This document shows, one piece after another, positions 7,404-10,464 of a stretch of DNA of 10,464 nucleotides. A model generated the notes under the pieces. The model saw only the letters and a program-made list of their open reading frames with translations, was not told the DNA's origin and did not search any database. Position numbers and translations under genes: made by a program. The stretch comes from Phoronis ovalis (lineage: Eukaryota > Phoronida > Phoronidae), in the NCBI GenBank assembly GCA_028565635.1, contig JAOXYB010099493.1, forward strand, positions 1-10,464. Reading direction: 5' to 3'. Each line of letters starts with the position of its first letter. Position 1 is the first letter of the stretch.

Positions 7404-8972
7404 ATTTTGTCCACAATATTGACGCAGACGTACATGTAGATAAGACATTAAACCAAACAAATGTTTCGATCGCTGGTTTAAACTAAGGAAAAATACAATA
7501 GGAAACAGTTCATTTATGCGGTAAATGTAGTTTATATGTTTGCATAGATTAAATTTAGAATGAATATCTATCGTTTTAAAACCATATTTAGTACAGCCTG
7601 CTCTTAAAGACGAGCATCAATAATGAAAACAGCGAGAAATAGCGCATTTGTTGAAAGGTCGAAAGCTAACTGTATTGCTCAATATTTTGTTTAATCCGGG
7701 ATTTCTCTCATGCAAAAGTATAATTTTCACATTTTTAGCCACAGGTTATATTTTTGAATTTTCACCTGCATGTACGTGGGGCGAGCAGTAGCGTCGATAT
7801 AAGTGTGAAGATCGCTTATACATGTATATTTCCACCGCAGCTATAGGGTCAATTATCACTGAAAAGAACACCGCAACAAATACCTTATCTTTAATACATA
7901 TATAAGATATACAAACCTAACCAGGCAAGTTATTGAAAAAAATACTAATTTAAAATTTGTGATTAATATATGCTAGTCTAGCGCTAAACGGTTATTGAGA
8001 CAATTTCTAATACAATCATAAATATGAACAGCGCTAAAACAAGCCGGTGAACCGCGAATGAGATATTTATCAGGATATTTACCAGGAATTTTACCCGTTG
8101 TAGGTGAGTGATTTCAAAAACAAGAAAAAGGCATCCAACGGCCCCGCCGCAGACACAAGCAATAGTAGGGTTATGTAGCTAAGACTAGCCGGGGCATACT
8201 GCCATTCACGATGACATTATGTATGTGTGACGCCACATGGGCTCTCTTTTTGAACCTCCACTTTTACTAGGAGGTATTTTTATGTTTAACACTTTTTGCT
8301 ATGAGGTGCTTCTTGCAAATAACTTTTTAACAATGGATAAATATTTTCAATAAATGATAATTTGCTGTAGTGTGCGTGGGTGTAAATTTCCAAGATTTTG
8401 TTTGTAAACTGTTTTTGCCATCATGGGCGATGTTGATAAATGCTTGTGCATATCTATTAATTTCCACACATATTAAGTCTAAAAGTTAAAAAGAGATTTA
8501 ACAAATCAAGTGGTTCAGCAGCGTTTGGTAGATGGACGTTTAAACCTGGCTTACCAGTAAAGCGTATCATTTCAAATTAATATTCTCGCATTCCTGTGGT
8601 TCTGTCGTCTAGCATAAGCGATGCCAAAATGTAAATTTTAATGTAATTACAAAGATTTATAATATTGTTTGCTTAACATTTGGAAGAATATCTTTAAAAT
8701 GATAAAACTAAGTAAAAAAAAAACTAGCAAATTTAGGCAAAGCAATGATCTTTATTCGAAATCAATGAGAAATATTTTTTACATACTATTACTCATGTGA
8801 ACAGCGGAATATAAGTTACAAAGATGCGCCTTGCGTCCAAGTTTGCTAACATATTGAGTATATCTTGATAAATGTTACCAAAAATCCTAGGAGATAGGCT
8901 TGGCAAGAAGGACTATTAAATTCAATCCTAGTCTTGATCGCCATTTTCATAACATGTGCGCGGCTAATGCAC
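7404..8972. other. Upstream flank, no gene recognised
   Basis: There is no coding similarity on either strand. The stretch 8120-8290 is slightly richer in GC and contains a small hairpin, ACCTCC/GGAGGT, at about 8257-8276. AGCGCTAAA occurs twice (about 7980 and 8031). There is an A9-type run near 8715. None of these amounts to a definable element. Confidence 0.6.
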
Positions 8973-8977
8973 ACTCT

Positions 8978-9146
8978 CAGGCCTACCTAACCAGCGTAGA
9001 CTCGAACCGTCTATCCGCACTCGCGCATCTGTAAATCCTACCACACGAACCCTTTCCCAGGTTTCGCACCGAAATTCCTGCCAGTCGTTTCCGTAGACTC
9101 GCACAAATTGCCAGGAACTCGAACAGATTTTGGTTAGGTGGCCCTG
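8978..9146. mobile_element. 169-bp MITE with terminal inverted repeats and 5-bp target duplication
   Basis: The left end CAGGCCTACCTAACC (8978-8992) and the reverse complement of the right end, CAGGGCCACCTAACC (9132-9146), match at 13 of 15 bases. The element is flanked directly on both sides by ACTCT (8973-8977 and 9147-9151), a perfect 5-bp target-site duplication. The interior is clearly richer in GC than its neighbours and has no open reading frame. CGTAGACTCG occurs twice inside (8995-9004 and 9092-9101). Ends starting CAGG recall hAT-type elements, although most hAT families make 8-bp duplications, so the superfamily is uncertain. Confidence 0.8.
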
Positions 9147-9151
9147 ACTCT

Positions 9152-9650
9152 GATTCAGTCTTTTATATGCTTATAAGCATTTAATTAAAATACTAACATT
9201 CAGTAAGTGCTTTATAGAAACATATATCACACTATTTAAATCAGCAAATTTAAAAATAACATGCCCAGAAAAGTTAATAAATATAAACATCCGGTGCCTT
9301 GAACCGACAGGTACACTAGAATAAATGAAATTACATTGCCAAATGTTTAAAGCAATATGTGAGAAAACATATCATCGTTATGCAATCTGAGCACAAGAAA
9401 CACGTTTATAATGATTTTCACGCGTTTAATATGGCTGAACATCGATATTCGAGTGAATACTCATTACAGAAACTGGTTTTCCGTTTATGAAGGCAGGACA
9501 AAACCTAGGAGAATTATTCATTGTCTCAATTTTTATTCAGGAATTCATAATTTCTTTTATGAAAGTATGTAGAAAATATATGGTACGAAACTAACACGAA
9601 AGTGATAGTAAATAATTTTATTTTCTATCTTATTTCGTGAGAGTTGAATG
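9152..9650. other. Flank between two transposon remnants, no gene recognised
   Basis: AT-rich, with no long open frame. If the piggyBac-like end at 9651-9730 belongs to a longer element, this stretch could be its interior, but no partner end was found here. Confidence 0.55.
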
Positions 9651-9730
9651 GACGTGTATACTCGTCCGTAGCACTGAACGTGATTCTAAACCTTGACGTG
9701 ATATCACGTCCGTACCACTGAACGGGTTAA
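9651..9730 (-). mobile_element. piggyBac-like terminal repeat ending at TTAA
   Basis: Read on the minus strand from 9730, the sequence is TTAA followed by CCCGTTCAGTGGTACGGACG and then a perfect 16-bp palindrome, GACGTGATATCACGTC (9695-9710). TTAA target sites and ends starting CCC are hallmarks of piggyBac-type elements. A second related unit lies inside at 9651-9680, sharing GACGTG, CGTCCGTA and CACTGAACG with 9695-9724 at a 44-bp period. No matching opposite end or transposase was seen, so this is a solo end, a truncated copy or a decayed MITE. Confidence 0.6.
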
Positions 9731-10464
9731 TCATTAGTTATAAAAATTATCTTTATACAATACAATACATAATATCATATTTCAGTTTCAACCAAAATTA
9801 CACATTTCTAAAAAAGTCAAGTATGGTTGAATAAGAAAAACAAAAATTACAAATATAAAACAATTCGGCAATGAATTAAATTTATATTTTAATCATAAAT
9901 AATAGTTACGTTATCAGAATAGAAAAAAATAATAGTATTAAAAGGAATCCTTTTAGACTTGTGCCATTCTACAATGTCATCATACTAACCCAAATAAATG
10001 CTTCGCTATTATATTAATTATATTAGCACCTTTCAAAATACATGAATTTGTAACAGATACAGACTCAAACCTTGACAGCAATAACTTTTTCAGTGTTATT
10101 CGTAACTTTAAATATAACATTTTACAAAATAATATTTAAACATTTTTTAAGAAAATTATATTAATATTATACAAACAGTATCTTGAAACTAAACTATGTT
10201 AAAGCAGGGTGGCCACCTCCAGCTAGAGATGTGATCACAAAATGGGCAAAAACATCATTAACATTAAACACAATGCAATAAACTATAGCGTTTAATCTAA
10301 AAAAAATACGCAGACAAAATTGCATCCAGATTCAAGGTGGGACACACACTATTTGAATTTCTAATGAACATTTTTAGTAGGTCAGTACAACGCAACATGT
10401 CATATGTTAAATTGACAGTTTATGCATAGTAATCACAAAAACACAGACAGACAGACAAGCAGAG
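9731..10464. other. AT-rich flank, no gene recognised
   Basis: No coding similarity is seen. Two 10-bp perfect palindromes lie close together, GGTGGCCACC (10208-10217) and TGTGATCACA (10230-10239). A short CAGA run ends the window at about 10444-10457. Neither allows a functional call. Confidence 0.6.

Noticed and set aside
7275-7460. Minus-strand open frame of 61 codons
   Set aside because: It is formed mainly by reading through the tandem kappa-B repeat; no similarity or gene context supports it.
9000-9020. tRNA-like B box on the minus strand (GGTTCGAGTC), suggesting a tRNA gene or SINE
   Set aside because: The surrounding bases do not form a proper T-arm stem, no A box is in place, and the stretch lies inside a MITE with clear terminal repeats.
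10230-10239. TGTGATCACA, which resembles a bacterial CRP half-site pair
   Set aside because: The window is eukaryotic, judging by its spliced kinase gene, so a bacterial regulator site is not meaningful.

Overview
This is an AT-rich stretch of animal nuclear DNA. It has no bacterial-style operons. The only recognisable gene is split by short introns with GT/AG ends. The protein and the texture of the DNA (many TACATGTA-like words, small inverted-repeat elements in introns and flanks) suggest an invertebrate, possibly a mollusc. That placement is an inference and is weak.

Positions 118-5068, minus strand, hold the 5' part of a gene for a TBK1/IKK-epsilon-like serine/threonine kinase, the family that phosphorylates IRF-type factors and autophagy receptors in innate immunity. 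I assembled eight coding exons by hand: 5068-4964, 4399-4129, 3705-3524, 3190-3109, 2802-2724, 2312-2202, 1281-1102 and 326-118. All junction phases agree. They give an open frame of 406 codons plus one base: a complete kinase domain (about residues 14-310) followed by the ubiquitin-like domain (about 314-391). The gene then runs off the left edge through intron 8. The C-terminal coiled-coil scaffold and adaptor-binding regions, expected in the family, must lie outside the window. The catalytic residues (K44, E61, D141, N146, D163) and the activation serine (S178) are present. The activation segment has two unusual substitutions: H180 where vertebrate TBK1 has Tyr, and Glu-Pro-Ala at the APE/HPD site.

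Intron 7 carries a degraded inverted-repeat element (458-838) with an inner hairpin. The other introns show nothing recognisable.

Positions 5093-10464 lie upstream of the start codon and contain no gene I can support. They hold a plausible 3' splice site just before the start-codon exon, an approximately 150-bp direct duplication (6071-6397), two identical palindromic kappa-B-type sites 21 bp apart (7372-7403), a 169-bp GC-richer MITE with 15-bp terminal inverted repeats and a perfect 5-bp target-site duplication (8978-9146), and a piggyBac-like terminal repeat ending at TTAA (9651-9730). The first exon(s) and promoter of the kinase gene may be somewhere here, but I could not locate them.
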